Shown here in pieces: positions 16,351 through 23,815 of a stretch of 26,811 nt of DNA; the first letter of the stretch is position 1, and every line of letters starts with the position of its first letter. The DNA is from DATJJW01 sp035491935. Lineage in GTDB: Bacteria; Pseudomonadota; Alphaproteobacteria; ATCC43930; CGMCC-115725. Made by a program: the position numbers and the translations under genes. The stretch is taken from contig DATJJW010000171.1 in NCBI GenBank assembly GCA_035491935.1, positions 1 to 26,811 on the forward strand, in the 5' to 3' direction. The notes under the pieces were generated by a model that was given only the letters and a program-made list of their open reading frames with translations, did no database searches and was not told the origin of the DNA.

Positions 16351-17385
16351 ATGACCATCGTTTTTGAGGGCGTCCCGCCCGGCAACCACACCTTCGCCTG
16401 CCTCGACGGCCATACCTGCGGCAATCCGGTACGGCTGGTCATGGGCGGCGCACCCATCCTCGTGGGCGCCACCATGTCGGCGCGGCGGCAGGATTTCCTC
16501 AATCGCTTCGACTGGATCCGCAAGGCGCTGATGTTCGAGCCGCGTGGCCATGACATCATGTCCGGCTCGATCCTCTATCCGCCAACACGGGATGATTGCG
16601 ATATCGCCATCCTGTTCATCGAAACCTCCGGCTGCCTGCCGATGTGCGGCCACGGTACCATCGGCACGGTGACCATGGCGATCGAGCACGGCCTGGTCAG
16701 CCCGCGGGAGGAAGGCAGGCTGGTATTGGATGCGCCGGCCGGTCCCGTCATCGCCGAATACCGGCGCGAGGGTGCGCATGTCGAAGCCGTGCGCATCCGC
16801 AACGTGCCGTCATATCTGGCCGCTGCCGAGCTGGCGATTGACGTTCCGGGACTGGGCGAGCTGGTGCTGGATATCGCCTATGGCGGCAATTTCTACGCGA
16901 TCGTCGAGCCACAGAGGAACTTCGCCGGGCTGGACGGGGTCGGCGCGGACTGGCTGTTGCGCATGAGCCCGGTGGTACGCCGCGCGGTCAATGCGGCCGT
17001 CGGGATCGTCCATCCGCTCGACCCAACCATATCCGGCGTCAGCCATGTGCAGTGGACCAGCGAGCCCCGGGCAGCGAAAGCCCATGGCCGCAACGCCGTC
17101 TTCTATGGCGACAAGGCGATCGACCGCTCGCCCTGCGGCACCGGCACCTCGGCGCGCATGGCCCAGTTGGCGGCCAAGGGCAAGCTCAGCCCCGGCGATG
17201 ATTTCGTCCACGAAAGCATCATCGGCACGTTGTTCGAAGGCCGGGTCGAGGCGGCGACGACGCTCGGGGCTCAGGGGACGGCCGCCATCGTGCCCAGTAT
17301 CGCCGGCTGGGCACGGCTCACCGGCCTCAACACCATCTTCGTCTCGGACCGCGATCCGCTCTGCGGCGGATTCCAATTAGCCTGA
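16351..17385 (+). CDS. 4-hydroxyproline 2-epimerase (proline racemase family)
   Basis: The enzyme interconverts trans-4-hydroxy-L-proline and cis-4-hydroxy-D-proline without a cofactor. The 344-residue product keeps both catalytic cysteines: Cys99 in Met-Cys-Gly-His-Gly-Thr-Ile-Gly and Cys262 in Ser-Pro-Cys-Gly-Thr-Gly-Thr-Ser-Ala. The second one rules out the related trans-3-hydroxyproline dehydratase, which has Thr there. The N-terminal Asp-Gly-His-Thr-Cys-Gly-Asn-Pro-Val-Arg segment is typical of hydroxyproline-type members. I start at the ATG at 16351, just after the deaminase stop. The D-hydroxyproline oxidase/dehydrogenase and the semialdehyde dehydrogenase that complete the pathway are not in this window. 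Confidence 0.92.
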   Translation: MTIVFEGVPPGNHTFACLDGHTCGNPVRLVMGGAPILVGATMSARRQDFLNRFDWIRKALMFEPRGHDIMSGSILYPPTRDDCDIAILFIETSGCLPMCGHGTIGTVTMAIEHGLVSPREEGRLVLDAPAGPVIAEYRREGAHVEAVRIRNVPSYLAAAELAIDVPGLGELVLDIAYGGNFYAIVEPQRNFAGLDGVGADWLLRMSPVVRRAVNAAVGIVHPLDPTISGVSHVQWTSEPRAAKAHGRNAVFYGDKAIDRSPCGTGTSARMAQLAAKGKLSPGDDFVHESIIGTLFEGRVEAATTLGAQGTAAIVPSIAGWARLTGLNTIFVSDRDPLCGGFQLA

Positions 17386-17691
17386 AGCGCCACCTTGATT
17401 CCGGTGCCCACCATCGCGATTTGAGTTGTACCCCCGCCCCGGCCACAGCCCTGCCGTTTACGCCTGCGGTTTCGATCCATGGACCTCGAAGCCGCATGAT
17501 CAAGGGCCGGCCCCCGGCATGGCGGCCATGCCGCAGCCACAAGATCTTCACATAATTTATATTTGGAATAATTCTAATTCGTTGTTATGGTCTCGTCGTG
17601 CCGGTCACCCAGGCACGGCGGCGATGACGGACGAGAATTGACGGACGGGCATCGCCGCACTCCGAAGGTTCACATCATCAAGGAATTATCG
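17386..17691. other. Intergenic region before ahpC
   Basis: These 306 bases separate the hydroxyproline pair from the peroxide unit and hold no convincing gene. CGGCATGG/CCATGCCG at 17515-17533 forms an 8-bp stem with a 3-base loop and could end the upstream transcript, although it has no T run. An AT-rich island at about 17546-17590 stands out in this high-GC sequence and carries the ahpC promoter and regulator box listed separately. Confidence 0.7.
17563..17591 (+). promoter_or_regulatory. Putative ahpC promoter with Fur/PerR/Irr-like box
   Basis: TTGGAA (17563-17568) and TATGGT (17586-17591) are spaced by 17 bases, as in a sigma-70 type promoter. The 15-mer TTGGAATAATTCTAA at 17563-17577 is an imperfect palindrome close to the PerR/Irr consensus TTAnAATnATTnTAA, and it covers the -35 element. 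A repressor bound there would block RNA polymerase. The Fur-family gene at the end of the same unit is the obvious candidate regulator. Confidence 0.6.
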
Positions 17692-18255
17692 ATGCCCATC
17701 ATTAATAGTGAAGTGAAGCCGTTCAAGGCGACCGCCTATCACAATGGGAAGTTTGTCGAGGTGACGGAGGCCACCCTCAAGGGCAAGTGGTCCGTCATCG
17801 TCTTCTATCCGGCCGATTTCACCTTTGTCTGCCCGACCGAGCTGGGCGACCTCGCCGACCAGTATGGCGAGTTCAAGAAGCTCGGCGTCGAGATCTATGG
17901 CGTGTCGACCGACACTCATTTCACCCACAAGGCCTGGCACGACACCTCGGAGACCATCGCCAAGGTGCAGTATCCGCTGCTCGGCGACCCGACTGCGGCG
18001 CTCGCTCGCGCCTTCGACGTGCTGATCGAGGCAGAGGGCCTGGCCTATCGCGGCACCTTCGTCATCGACCCGGCGGGCAAGATCAAGATCGCCGAGATTC
18101 ATGACAACGGCATCGGCCGCGACGCCAGCGAGCTGCTGCGCAAGGTTCGCGCCGCCCAGTATGTCGCCGCGCATCCGGGCGAGGTCTGCCCCGCCAAGTG
18201 GACGCCGGGTCAGGAGACGCTGAAGCCTTCGCTCGACCTGGTCGGCAAGATCTGA
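17692..18255 (+). CDS. ahpC: Alkyl hydroperoxide reductase subunit C (peroxiredoxin)
   Basis: AhpC reduces hydrogen peroxide and organic hydroperoxides in the cytoplasm and is recycled by AhpF. The product has 187 residues, the same as E. coli AhpC. The peroxidatic Cys47 sits in Phe-Thr-Phe-Val-Cys-Pro-Thr-Glu and the resolving Cys166 in Glu-Val-Cys-Pro-Ala-Lys-Trp, the same positions as in the enterobacterial enzyme. An AAGGAA ribosome site lies 8 bases before the ATG. It is the first gene of the unit and is followed by a strong hairpin and then ahpF. Confidence 0.97.
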   Translation: MPIINSEVKPFKATAYHNGKFVEVTEATLKGKWSVIVFYPADFTFVCPTELGDLADQYGEFKKLGVEIYGVSTDTHFTHKAWHDTSETIAKVQYPLLGDPTAALARAFDVLIEAEGLAYRGTFVIDPAGKIKIAEIHDNGIGRDASELLRKVRAAQYVAAHPGEVCPAKWTPGQETLKPSLDLVGKI

Positions 18256-18276
18256 TCGTCGACACGCATGATCGGA

Positions 18277-18302
18277 GACCCGGATGGCCAGCCATCCGGG
18301 TC
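18277..18302 (+). terminator. Strong intergenic hairpin between ahpC and ahpF
   Basis: GACCCGGATGG and CCATCCGGGTC form a perfect 11-bp GC-rich stem with loop CCAG, 21 bases after the ahpC stop. There is no T run, so it probably acts as a partial terminator or as a 3' barrier that protects ahpC mRNA. Either would raise AhpC above AhpF, as the stoichiometry requires. Confidence 0.6.
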
Positions 18303-18334
18303 CTTCCGAGGGACTTTAAGGAGAGATGCCTCAA

Positions 18335-19906
18335 ATGTTGGACGCCGATACGAAAGCGCAGTTGAAGTCCTATCTCGAGCGCGTCTCGCAGCCCATCGAG
18401 ATCACGGCTTTCCCCGACGACAGCGAGACCTCGCGCAACATGATGAGCCTGCTCGGCGACATCACCGAGGCGTCGCATCTCGTCAGCGTACTGCAGAACA
18501 CGGAGGCGCCCGGCCGCCGTCCGTCCTTTTCGGTCAACCGTCCCGGCGGCGGTGTCGGCATCCGTTTCTCCGGCCTGCCGATGGGCCATGAATTCACCTC
18601 GCTGGTCCTGGCGCTGCTCCAGACCGCAGGCTATCCGCCGAAGGTCTCGCCCGAGATCGTGCAGCAGATCCAGGCGATAAACGCCGACCTGCATTTCGAG
18701 ACCTTCGTCTCGCTGACCTGCCACAACTGCCCCGACGTGGTGCAGGCGATGAACATGATGGCGGCGCTCAACCCACGCATCACGCATGAGATGGTCGAAG
18801 GCGGCCAGTTCCAGAGCGAGGTCGAGGAGCGCCAGATCATGGGCGTGCCGACCGTGCTGCTCGGTGGCGAGGTGTTCGGCTCCGGCCGCATGGAGCTGGA
18901 CGAGATCCTGGCCAAGATCGTGGCCCTGGTCGATACGGGTGCCGCCGAGCGTACGGCCGCCGAACTCAGCGCCAAGGAGCCCTTCGACATGCTGGTGGTC
19001 GGTGGCGGCCCGGCGGGTGCGGCGGCTGCGATCTATGCCGCGCGCAAGGGCATCCGCACCGGCATCGTCGCCGAGCGTTTCGGCGGCCAGGTGCTGGATA
19101 CGCTGGCCATCGAGAATTTCGTCTCGGTCTCCGCGACCGAGGGTGCGAGGCTCGCCCGCGGGCTGGAGGAGCATGTCCGCGTCTATGACGTCGACATCAT
19201 GACCCTGCAGCGCGCGGTGAGCGTGAAGCCCGGCGAGCTGTTCGAGGTGGCGCTGGAAAGCGGCGCGGTGCTGAAGGCGAAATCGGTCATCGCAGCCACC
19301 GGTGCCCGCTGGCGCAACATGAACGTACCGGGCGAAGCCGAATACAAGACCAAGGGTGTGGCCTATTGCCCGCATTGCGACGGCCCGCTGTTCAAGGGCA
19401 AGCGCGTCGCGGTCATCGGCGGCGGCAATTCCGGAATCGAGGCGGCGATCGATCTCGCCGGCATCGTCGAGCATGTGACGGTGCTGGAGTTCGACACCAA
19501 GCTGCGTGCCGATGCCGTGCTGATCGCCAAGCTGAACAGCCTGCCCAACGTCACCGTGCACCTGAACGCCAAGACCACCGAGGTCGTTGGCGACGGCCAG
19601 AAGGTCACCGGCCTCACCTATGAGGACCGCGCGACCGGCGAGGTCCATCGCGTCAACCTCGAAGGCATCTTCGTGCAGATCGGCCTGGTGCCGAATACCG
19701 ACTGGCTGAAGGGGGCGATCGAGCTGAGCCCGCGCGGCGAAGTCATTGTCGACGTGAAGGGCGAGACCTCGGTCCCGGGCATTTTCGGCGCCGGCGACGT
19801 CACCACCGTGCCCTACAAGCAGATCGTCATCGCCATGGGCGAAGGGGCGAAGGCGTCGCTGGGCGCGTTCGACCACCTGATCCGCTCGTCGGTGAAGGCT
19901 GCTTAA
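18335..19906 (+). CDS. ahpF: Alkyl hydroperoxide reductase subunit F
   Basis: AhpF is the flavoprotein disulfide reductase that passes electrons from NAD(P)H to AhpC. The 523-residue product has the N-terminal double thioredoxin-fold domain with redox pair Cys129-His-Asn-Cys132. A thioredoxin-reductase-like part follows, with the FAD motif Gly-Gly-Gly-Pro-Ala-Gly-Ala-Ala-Ala, the active pair Cys345-Pro-His-Cys348-Asp and the NAD(P)H motif Gly-Gly-Gly-Asn-Ser-Gly-Ile-Glu. The cysteine positions equal those in E. coli AhpF. The ATG at 18335 (Met-Leu-Asp) is favoured because AAGGAGAG ends 9 bases before it; the ATG at 18326 touches that ribosome site. Confidence 0.97.
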   Translation: MLDADTKAQLKSYLERVSQPIEITAFPDDSETSRNMMSLLGDITEASHLVSVLQNTEAPGRRPSFSVNRPGGGVGIRFSGLPMGHEFTSLVLALLQTAGYPPKVSPEIVQQIQAINADLHFETFVSLTCHNCPDVVQAMNMMAALNPRITHEMVEGGQFQSEVEERQIMGVPTVLLGGEVFGSGRMELDEILAKIVALVDTGAAERTAAELSAKEPFDMLVVGGGPAGAAAAIYAARKGIRTGIVAERFGGQVLDTLAIENFVSVSATEGARLARGLEEHVRVYDVDIMTLQRAVSVKPGELFEVALESGAVLKAKSVIAATGARWRNMNVPGEAEYKTKGVAYCPHCDGPLFKGKRVAVIGGGNSGIEAAIDLAGIVEHVTVLEFDTKLRADAVLIAKLNSLPNVTVHLNAKTTEVVGDGQKVTGLTYEDRATGEVHRVNLEGIFVQIGLVPNTDWLKGAIELSPRGEVIVDVKGETSVPGIFGAGDVTTVPYKQIVIAMGEGAKASLGAFDHLIRSSVKAA

Positions 19907-19956
19907 GGCAGGTTCTGAGGCAGCCGCGCGCCGGGATCATGACAGGAGACGGACAG

Positions 19957-20406
19957 ATGGATCATGATCATCATCACTCATCCCCCAGTCTGGAACACAT
20001 GACACCTGCGCCCTTGACGCCCGGGGAGCGGCTGCTGAAGGCCGGGCTGTCGAAGACGCGCCAGCGCATGGCGCTGCTCTCGCTGCTGTTCGATGGCGGT
20101 GACCGCCATATCACGGCCGAGCAGCTCCATGCCGAGGCGCTGACCGGTGGCCACAAGCTGTCGGTCGCGACAATCTACAACACGTTGCGCCAGTTCAAGG
20201 ACGCGGGGCTGCTGCGGGAAGTGGTGGTCGATCCCACGCGCTCGTATTTCGATACGAACGTCTCGACGCACCACCACTTCTTCTCCGAGGCGACCGGCAT
20301 GCTGCGCGACATTCCCGGCGACGACATCATCGTCGGCAACCTGCCGGCGCCACCCGAAGGCACCACCATCGACAGCGTCGAGGTGATTATCCGCATCAAG
20401 CCTTGA
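19957..20406 (+). CDS. Fur-family regulator, Irr/PerR-type
   Basis: The 149-residue product is a Fur-superfamily repressor. A winged-helix segment (Lys-Thr-Arg-Gln-Arg-Met, then Ser-Val-Ala-Thr-Ile-Tyr-Asn-Thr-Leu) precedes a dimerisation part with Tyr-Phe-Asp-Thr-Asn, Ser-Thr-His-His-His-Phe-Phe, and Pro-Pro-Glu-Gly-Thr-Thr-Ile. That pattern fits the alphaproteobacterial Irr group better than classical Fur; PerR-like function is the alternative. The extreme N-terminus is His-rich (Asp-His-Asp-His-His-His), a possible metal or haem site. The ATG at 19957 has AGGAG at proper distance and is preferred over the ATG at 19939. It follows ahpF by 50 bases and likely regulates the ahpC promoter box, and so itself. 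Confidence 0.88.
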   Translation: MDHDHHHSSPSLEHMTPAPLTPGERLLKAGLSKTRQRMALLSLLFDGGDRHITAEQLHAEALTGGHKLSVATIYNTLRQFKDAGLLREVVVDPTRSYFDTNVSTHHHFFSEATGMLRDIPGDDIIVGNLPAPPEGTTIDSVEVIIRIKP

Positions 20407-20671
20407 CAGGCGCCTTGGTCTCTTCCGCGATCAGCCGAAACACCTTGTTCAGGTATTTGGTCGCCCGCTGCTTGATCGCGACCTCGTCGACGATCCGGCT
20501 GGTCGAGTAGCGGGAGACCGCAATCTTCTCCAGGGCCTTGGTCCTGAAGCGTTGGACGGCCTCCGCGGGCCGATCCTCCGCGTCAGCCAACGTCTCCAAA
20601 AGCACGGCGATCAGCGCCGAATTCGCCAGTTCGGCCGCCATCAGGCGTTCCGCTTCGGTATCCGTTACCAT
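20396..20671 (-). CDS. Small protein of unknown function
   Basis: The 91-residue product is predicted to be soluble and largely helical, with an acidic N-terminal half and a basic C-terminal half. I recognise no family. A strong ribosome site, GGGAGGAGG on the minus strand, lies about 8 bases before the ATG, which supports real translation. The gene converges on the Irr/PerR-type gene, and their 3' ends overlap by 11 bases with no terminator between them, so read-through antisense RNA is possible. It is transcribed in the same direction as the right-hand operon, beginning 76 bases after its last gene. Confidence 0.65.
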   Translation of the reverse strand: MVTDTEAERLMAAELANSALIAVLLETLADAEDRPAEAVQRFRTKALEKIAVSRYSTSRIVDEVAIKQRATKYLNKVFRLIAEETKAPVKA

Positions 20672-20747
20672 GATTGGAGCCTCCTCCCGCTATGGTGTTG
20701 GCAAGGGCTAAAGCCTATGCCCCAATCGGGCGGATGTATAGTGACGC

Positions 20748-21146
20748 CTAGAGCCCTTCGATCAGCTCCAGGATGAATCCCGGCCGGGTCAGCACGAAGA
20801 CGACCGGACGGCCGCCGAAGGCCACCGCCGGATGCGGACGGGAGATCGGCATGGCGCCGGCCGCGCGCAGCCGGGCCAGCTCATCCTCCAGCGAGGCCAC
20901 GCGATAAGCGACATGGTTGAGGATGTTGCGCCGCTCGGCCAGGACGGCATCGACCGGGTTGCCGGGACCACCCGGCGCCACCAGCTCGTAGCGTAGCCCC
21001 GAAGCGTCGGTGCCGAACTGCACCCGGACCTTGAGGCCCGGATCGTCGATCTCCAGCCCCCAATCGCCGATACCGATCGCTTGGGACAGTTGCTCGCGCC
21101 CCTTGGCGAGGTCCGCGACGAAGACGCCGATATGGTCGAAGATCAT
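20748..21146 (-). CDS. VOC-fold (glyoxalase/epimerase-like) protein
   Basis: The 132-residue single-domain product has two beta-alpha-beta-beta-beta modules of the vicinal oxygen chelate fold. Possible metal ligands are His5 (Asp-His-Ile-Gly-Val), a His in Leu-Asn-His-Val-Ala-Tyr-Arg-Val, and a Glu in Leu-Glu-Leu-Ile-Glu near the C-terminus. This layout resembles methylmalonyl-CoA epimerase-like members. Its start overlaps the stop of the AAC(3)-like gene (ATGA), making it the last gene of the right-hand operon. The context suggests it acts on a small acyl or keto intermediate of the modification pathway, but the reaction cannot be assigned. Confidence 0.85.
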   Translation of the reverse strand: MIFDHIGVFVADLAKGREQLSQAIGIGDWGLEIDDPGLKVRVQFGTDASGLRYELVAPGGPGNPVDAVLAERRNILNHVAYRVASLEDELARLRAAGAMPISRPHPAVAFGGRPVVFVLTRPGFILELIEGL

Positions 21147-21910
21147 GCCCCCTCCCGGATGAGGCCCGCAGGATTGTCGGCCAGGAGACTCACGGCCTCG
21201 TCGAGGAAATCCCGCACCCTGACGGTAACAAGCGCCGCGCGGCCGAACGGCACAAGCCGGAGCTTGCCCTCCCGTTCCAGGCGCGATTTGAGCCGCCGCA
21301 GATCCGTTTGGGTCGCACGCTCGAGATCGCGCACCAGATAGCGCACGGGGAAGTGCCGCTCACGCCCCCCTTCGACCACCCGCGCCTCGAAGCTTTTGAA
21401 ATAGCGGTAACCGACGCCCAGGCGCTGCTCGACGTAATGCACGAAGGTCACCCGGTCGAAACCGCAGGCAAGACACGCGATCAAGCCGTTGCGCTGATAG
21501 AGCAGGTCGAAAACCGTGCCCGCGCCGAAGCAATCGTCGAGCGGGGCCGCCATGATCGCGGCCGTGGCCGCGCCCGAGCAGGCGACGCTGAAAATCGGAT
21601 GCGCGGTACGCCGGACATTGGCCCGCGCCCGGAACAGCTCCGGCAGCAGCCCGACCGTGCCGGGCGTGGCGTTGGGGTCGAAGACCTCGCCCTTGGTCGC
21701 ACTGTAGCTGAAGCAGGGCATGACCAGCGTACCGCCAGGGCCCAGCACGGTCTCGATGCCCTGGAACAGCGTTTCGGCGCGGGCCGCCGGCGCCTCGGCC
21801 GAAGCATCGATCTGCGTCAGCGCCAGCGCGTCGCCATGCAGCATGACGAGATCGCCGGCTGCAAATCCCGCCGCCCGGAATGCTTCCTCCAATGCCGCGG
21901 GGGCGAGCAT
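21143..21910 (-). CDS. AAC(3)-family N-acetyltransferase
   Basis: The 255-residue product matches the AAC(3) fold: Leu-Val-Met-Leu-His-Gly-Asp-Ala near the start, Gly-Gly-Thr-Leu-Val-Met-Pro-Cys-Phe-Ser-Tyr, and Arg-Arg-Thr-Ala-His-Pro-Ile-Phe-Ser-Val-Ala. It ends in a His-Tyr-Val-Glu-Gln region and a basic C-terminal domain. Many chromosomal relatives acylate amino sugars during surface glycan synthesis and do not act on drugs. The start ATG at 21910 shares a base with the stop of the ACP gene (TGATG), which implies coupled translation. Here the acyl donor could be the operon's ACP thioester instead of acetyl-CoA. Aminoglycoside resistance is unlikely in this setting. Confidence 0.85.
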   Translation of the reverse strand: MLAPAALEEAFRAAGFAAGDLVMLHGDALALTQIDASAEAPAARAETLFQGIETVLGPGGTLVMPCFSYSATKGEVFDPNATPGTVGLLPELFRARANVRRTAHPIFSVACSGAATAAIMAAPLDDCFGAGTVFDLLYQRNGLIACLACGFDRVTFVHYVEQRLGVGYRYFKSFEARVVEGGRERHFPVRYLVRDLERATQTDLRRLKSRLEREGKLRLVPFGRAALVTVRVRDFLDEAVSLLADNPAGLIREGA

Positions 21911-22146
21911 CAGCCGCGCGGCCCCAGCGCCGTCTCGATGTCGTCGAGACTCTTCAGCTCGCTGATCTCCTCCAGCGAGAAGCGCGTGTCGAATTCTTCC
22001 TCGACCGCCATCAGGAAGTTGAAATGGCCGAGCGAATCCCATTGCGGAAAGGATCCGAGCGCCAGCCCCGTCGCCGCAGCATCGAATTGGGCGGCCGGGA
22101 ATTGCCGGCGCAGCACCTCGACCAACCGCTCACGCAATGTCGGCAT
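21910..22146 (-). CDS. Stand-alone acyl carrier protein
   Basis: The 78-residue acidic protein has the phosphopantetheine site Asp37-Ser38-Leu in Phe-Pro-Gln-Trp-Asp-Ser-Leu-Gly-His-Phe. It also shows the typical C-terminal helix with Phe-Ser-Leu-Glu-Glu-Ile. It is too divergent to be the fatty-acid synthesis AcpP and lies immediately after an FkbH-type gene, overlapping its end by 17 bases. Such ACPs carry small acyl units (for example a glyceryl unit loaded by FkbH) to a transferase. The stop overlaps the AAC(3)-like start. I start at the ATG at 22146. Confidence 0.9.
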   Translation of the reverse strand: MPTLRERLVEVLRRQFPAAQFDAAATGLALGSFPQWDSLGHFNFLMAVEEEFDTRFSLEEISELKSLDDIETALGPRG

Positions 22147-23815
22147 CGGCGAAGAACTCCTGGAAAGGGATGACGGCCTGATCGAGGGCCAGGGCATAGC
22201 GGGTGGTGCCGGGCCCGACGGAATCGGACGGTGGCGGCGGCAGATGAGCCGCCAGCGCACGCCAGGCGGAGGGCCAGGCATCCTCGGCGACGAAGCCATG
22301 ATCCGGCAGGAAGGACGCCGCGACCGTGTTGCGGCCGCTGTCGACGAATTCGGCGACAAGCAGCTGCCCCCCCCTCGTCCGCAAACCGGCGACCAACTGG
22401 GCCAGCGCCCAGGCCTCGACGTGACGGCCGAGCACGCGGCAGCTCATCACGAAATTGTCGAGGAAAGCGAGCCCCGGCATGTCGGTCACATGGGCCAGTG
22501 CCAGACCAATCAACCCATGGTCGCCATAGCGATCGGCCAACCGGACCAGGAAGGCGACGGAACGCTCGTCCTTCGAGAAATCGGCCAGCGCCGCAGCGTC
22601 CAGGCGCAGGTTGCGCAGGTTGAACTGGTTGGTCTTGGCGACGAGCTGGGCCGCACGCGGCAGGCTGGCCGCGCCGAGGGCCAAGGCCGTGGCCCGCATG
22701 CCGATGGCACTCAGAAAATCCGCTTCCGCCGCGGCCTTGGCCTTGTCGCCGATGAAGGCGGCGCGCGCCTGGTACTGGCCGGTCTTGGCGCGGTCCTCGT
22801 CGGTTATCTCCGAACGTGCCAGCGCGTCGAGCCGGGCCAGCGCCCTCGGCCAATCGGTGACGTCCTTGGGCGGCTCGACAGTCAGCACCTGGGGCAACAG
22901 GCTCTGCACCTTGGCCCGTTCCAGCGGATTGTCGTCCCAGAAGACGACGGCATCGAGGCCGAGATCGAGATCGGCGGCCAGCGCCACGAGGTTGTCCGCC
23001 TTCTCCGCCCAATCGATGCGCCAGGCGACGATGTCGGAACGTTGCAGCGCCATGCCGGGATGGGTGTCGAACACCTCCCATACCTCGGCCTCATTGTTCT
23101 TGCTGAGCAGCGCCAGCAGAACCCCCTGGGCCGCCAGTGCCTTCGCCGCCTTCTGGAAATCGTGGAAGGCCTGGCCCATGCCGTCGGTGCCGAGCAGGAT
23201 GCCGCCAGGCCCGACCTCGCCGACGATACCGCCCCATAGCGTGCCGTCGCAATCGAGCGCCAGCACCTTGCGCGGCGGCGTCTTGGCGCGGGCAAGCGAT
23301 GCCGCCACCGCTTCGGCCGCAAGACCGAGGCCGGCGGCGGACAGACGGCAGCGTGCGGCATAATAGTTTCGCATGTCATAGGCGCGGTCGGTGCCGATAC
23401 GCCCGAACAGCGGGTCGAGCGGCAACACCAGGAGCCCCGCCGCCTTGGTCGCCCGCTGGTAAAGCGCGTCGGCGAGCAGCCGGGCCGCCCGGTCCTGCAC
23501 CGTCGGCCGGCGCAACCCCGCCAAGGCCGACCCATCCTCGCCGACGGCGAAACCGACGAGGGTCGGCGCAGAAGCCTGGCTCAAGCGGCGGTCGAGTGCC
23601 GCCAGCAAAGGGGCGAGCGCGTCCTCCCCCTCGCCTGCCCCGCCCAGGAGATCGGCCAGGAACAGCACCAGCACCACGGGACGCTCGGCCGGCGCCGTCG
23701 CCAACGCCGCCGCCCAGGCACCATAATCGGCGAATTCGACCGCGGCCTCGTCGCCGAGCCGGCGCCAGGCGGCATGACCCGGCAGGAGGAAGGATGTACC
23801 GGCGAGGATGGTCAT
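22130..23815 (-). CDS. FkbH-type HAD-IIIC protein
   Basis: The 561-residue product has three parts. An N-terminal SGNH-like region (to about residue 185) ends in Asp-Met-Arg-Asn-Tyr-Tyr-Ala-Ala-Arg. A HAD-IIIC domain follows, with Asp188-Cys-Asp190-Gly-Thr-Leu-Trp-Gly-Gly, Leu-Leu-Ser-Lys-Asn-Asn, Asp-Trp-Ala-Glu-Lys-Ala-Asp-Asn and Trp-Asp-Asp-Asn-Pro-Leu-Glu-Arg. A C-terminal GNAT-like domain contains Lys-Thr-Asn-Gln-Phe-Asn-Leu and Tyr-Gly-Asp-His-Gly-Leu-Ile-Gly. Characterised FkbH enzymes dephosphorylate 1,3-bisphosphoglycerate and load the glyceryl unit onto an ACP, and the next gene is an ACP. Related proteins also occur in surface-glycan and flagellin-modification loci. The ATG at 23815 overlaps the preceding stop (ATGA). 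Confidence 0.93.
   Translation of the reverse strand: MTILAGTSFLLPGHAAWRRLGDEAAVEFADYGAWAAALATAPAERPVVLVLFLADLLGGAGEGEDALAPLLAALDRRLSQASAPTLVGFAVGEDGSALAGLRRPTVQDRAARLLADALYQRATKAAGLLVLPLDPLFGRIGTDRAYDMRNYYAARCRLSAAGLGLAAEAVAASLARAKTPPRKVLALDCDGTLWGGIVGEVGPGGILLGTDGMGQAFHDFQKAAKALAAQGVLLALLSKNNEAEVWEVFDTHPGMALQRSDIVAWRIDWAEKADNLVALAADLDLGLDAVVFWDDNPLERAKVQSLLPQVLTVEPPKDVTDWPRALARLDALARSEITDEDRAKTGQYQARAAFIGDKAKAAAEADFLSAIGMRATALALGAASLPRAAQLVAKTNQFNLRNLRLDAAALADFSKDERSVAFLVRLADRYGDHGLIGLALAHVTDMPGLAFLDNFVMSCRVLGRHVEAWALAQLVAGLRTRGGQLLVAEFVDSGRNTVAASFLPDHGFVAEDAWPSAWRALAAHLPPPPSDSVGPGTTRYALALDQAVIPFQEFFADADIA

Noticed and set aside
16351..17385. trans-3-hydroxy-L-proline dehydratase
   Set aside because: Both catalytic cysteines are present; the dehydratase has Thr in place of the second.
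18083..19876. Long minus-strand open frame opposite ahpF
   Set aside because: It is a composition artefact; AhpF motifs and cysteine positions leave no doubt about the plus strand.
21143..21910. Aminoglycoside resistance gene
   Set aside because: The fold is AAC(3), but the gene is embedded and translationally coupled in a biosynthetic operon beside flagellin, which fits sugar or amine acylation better.
21308..23239. Long plus-strand open frame opposite the FkbH/ACP/AAC(3) genes
   Set aside because: It crosses several well-supported minus-strand genes and its product has no motif.
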